Shown here in pieces: positions 5,755 through 6,551 of a DNA stretch of 6,551 nt. The notes under the pieces are model-generated. The model was not told the DNA's origin. It saw only the letters and a list, made by a program, of their open reading frames with translations, and did not search any database. The stretch comes from Mesotoga sp. GTDB taxonomy: Bacteria > Thermotogota > Thermotogae > Petrotogales > Kosmotogaceae. The position numbers were made by a program, and so were the translations under genes. The stretch is taken from positions 1 through 6,551 of the forward strand of contig WOZY01000069.1 of assembly GCA_011620045.1 (NCBI GenBank), in the 5' to 3' direction. Positions within the stretch are counted from its first letter, which is position 1; each line of letters opens with the position of its first letter.

Positions 5755-6141
5755 ATGGCAAAGAGACCAGCAGCCAAGAAAAGAAAGAAGTTATCTACTG
5801 ATCGAGGCGTTGTGCACATAAAGTCCTCTTTCAACAACACGATAATTACCCTGACTGATCCCGAAGGGAATACGCTCATGTGGACGTCGGGTGGAACTGC
5901 CGGTTATTCCGGATCAAAGAAATCCACACCTTATGCGGCGCAGCTGGGCGCGGACAGGATTGCAAAAGAGGCTATCAAGTTAGGAATAACCAGAGTAGGT
6001 ATAGAAGTAAAGGGCCCAGGTTCGGGACGTGAAGCTGCAATCAGAACTATTCAAGCGGCGGGTCTCACTGTTGAGACGCTCAAAGATATTACGCCACTGC
6101 CTCATAACGGTTGCAGACCGAGAAGAAGAAGAAGAGTCTGA
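5755..6141 (+). CDS. rpsK: 30S ribosomal protein S11
   Basis: The 128-residue product is S11, which lies on the platform of the small subunit near the mRNA exit and the E site. A basic N-terminal tail ([12 protein letters not shown]) precedes the core: [20 protein letters not shown] (18-37), [20 protein letters not shown] (38-57), [10 protein letters not shown] (58-67) and [20 protein letters not shown] (85-104). The terminus [18 protein letters not shown] is the family signature. It contains the Asn-Gly pair (118-119) at the position where E. coli S11 is reported to carry isoaspartate. The C-terminal five-arginine run is encoded by five AGA codons (6121-6135). Length is normal (about 127-130). 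The start is ATG 5755. Confidence 0.98.
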   Translation: MAKRPAAKKRKKLSTDRGVVHIKSSFNNTIITLTDPEGNTLMWTSGGTAGYSGSKKSTPYAAQLGADRIAKEAIKLGITRVGIEVKGPGSGREAAIRTIQAAGLTVETLKDITPLPHNGCRPRRRRRV

Positions 6142-6144
6142 TTT

Positions 6145-6150
6145 AGGAGG
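6145..6150 (+). promoter_or_regulatory. ribosome binding site of rpsD
   Basis: AGGAGG lies 7 bases before ATG at 6158. Confidence 0.75.
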
Positions 6151-6157
6151 GAGTTGA

Positions 6158-6551
6158 ATGGCCAGATATACAGGACCAGTTTGTAAGCTTTGTCGTCGCG
6201 AAGGGTTCAAGCTTTATCTGAAAGGTGAAAGATGCTTTTCCCCGAGATGTGCTCAAGTTAAGAGGCCCGTAGCACCGGGACAGCACGGAGCTTCGACTAG
6301 AAAGCTTACTCAGTACGGAATGCAGTTGAGATCAAAACAAGTAGTAAAAAGAATTTACGGCGTTCTTGAAAGACAGTTTAGAAGATACTTTGAAGCAGCT
6401 TTGAGAAAGAGTGAAGAGACGGGAAGTGCCCTGGTTAAGATTTTGGAATCGAGACTGGATAACATCGTTTTCAGGATGGGATTTGCTTCTAGCAGAAGAC
6501 AGGCGAGACAACTGGTTAACCACGGACATGTCCTTGTAAACGGTAGAAGGG
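6158..6551 (+). CDS. rpsD: 30S ribosomal protein S4, N-terminal part (partial)
   Basis: The first 131 of roughly 208 codons are present; the gene runs off the window end. S4 is a primary 16S rRNA binder that starts assembly of the 5' domain and lines the mRNA entry channel. An N-terminal zinc finger is complete with C9, C12, C26 and C31, the same positions as in Thermus thermophilus S4, so this is the zinc-binding form. PGQHG (40-44) is conserved. The S4 RNA-binding domain begins near residue 97 with [20 protein letters not shown] (96-115), followed by [15 protein letters not shown]. The start ATG 6158 has a good binding site. In many bacteria S4 represses its own operon by binding mRNA; no such target is visible here. 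rpoA and rplQ are expected downstream. Confidence 0.97.
   Translation, partial: MARYTGPVCKLCRREGFKLYLKGERCFSPRCAQVKRPVAPGQHGASTRKLTQYGMQLRSKQVVKRIYGVLERQFRRYFEAALRKSEETGSALVKILESRLDNIVFRMGFASSRRQARQLVNHGHVLVNGRR

Larger units (their letters stand above)
1..6551 (+). other. spc-alpha ribosomal protein operon segment
   Basis: Fourteen genes lie head to tail on one strand in the classical order S8-L6-L18-S5-L30-L15-SecY-Adk-Map-IF1-L36-S13-S11-S4. Gaps between genes are 13, 17, 13, -1, 13, 2, 2, -8, 12, -4, 12, 18 and 16 bases in order. No gap could hold a promoter plus leader, and no GC-rich hairpin followed by a T run was seen. I infer one polycistronic mRNA that starts upstream of the window and continues past it, with translation largely coupled from gene to gene. 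The placement of adk and map between secY and infA is the arrangement known from Thermotogota and Firmicutes, and differs from E. coli, where secY is followed by rpmJ. Confidence 0.93.

Noticed and set aside
5612..5821. Open frame on the + strand overlapping the end of rpsM and start of rpsK
   Set aside because: It overlaps two certain ribosomal protein genes in another frame and has no family resemblance.
6121..6135. Five tandem AGA triplets
   Set aside because: They encode the conserved arginine-rich end of S11 using the preferred arginine codon, so there is no need to call a repeat element.
1..6551. Mobile element, CRISPR array, tRNA or novel system inserted in the operon
   Set aside because: Every base is in a recognised gene or in a gap of 18 bases or fewer. 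No direct repeats, inverted ends or foreign gene are present.

Overview
This window is an uninterrupted stretch of the bacterial spc-alpha ribosomal protein operon, all on the + strand. It runs from the last codons of rpsH (S8) into the first two thirds of rpsD (S4). The order is rpsH-rplF-rplR-rpsE-rpmD-rplO-secY-adk-map-infA-rpmJ-rpsM-rpsK-rpsD, with no extra gene, no break and no mobile element. The protein sequences and the gene order secY-adk-map-infA-rpmJ-rpsM fit Thermotogota. The heavy use of AGA/AGG for arginine and a mid-range GC content (by eye, not counted) suggest the Kosmotogaceae/Mesotoga side of that phylum more than Thermotoga itself. That placement is inference from remembered sequences, not a search, and the genus is uncertain.

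Layout: positions 1-2273 hold the spc-type ribosomal protein genes (S8 end, L6, L18, S5, L30, L15). Positions 2276-4984 hold the secretion and protein/nucleotide housekeeping block: SecY translocon channel, adenylate kinase, methionine aminopeptidase. Positions 4997-5355 hold IF-1 and the tiny zinc protein L36. Positions 5368-6551 hold the alpha-type genes S13, S11 and the 5' part of S4. The gene that usually follows, rpoA, would lie beyond the window.

The genes are packed very tightly. The largest gap is 18 bases, three junctions overlap (1, 8 and 4 bases), and two have gaps of only 2 bases. Nearly every gene has a strong Shine-Dalgarno sequence, often fused to the previous stop codon or written inside the previous coding region. 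No internal promoter, leader RNA, riboswitch or terminator could be seen, so the whole stretch is probably one transcript continuing from upstream. Together the genes build ribosomal subunits, start translation (IF-1), remove initiator methionine (Map), insert and export proteins (SecY) and balance adenine nucleotides (Adk).

I found no previously undescribed system. The points worth a second look are small: an N-terminal extension on S5, a C-terminal tail on IF-1 whose codons are also the L36 ribosome binding site, GTG/GTG/TTG starts for L18, IF-1 and L36, the lack of room for an E. coli-type S4 autoregulatory leader before rpsM, and a changed basic/proline motif near the end of L6.
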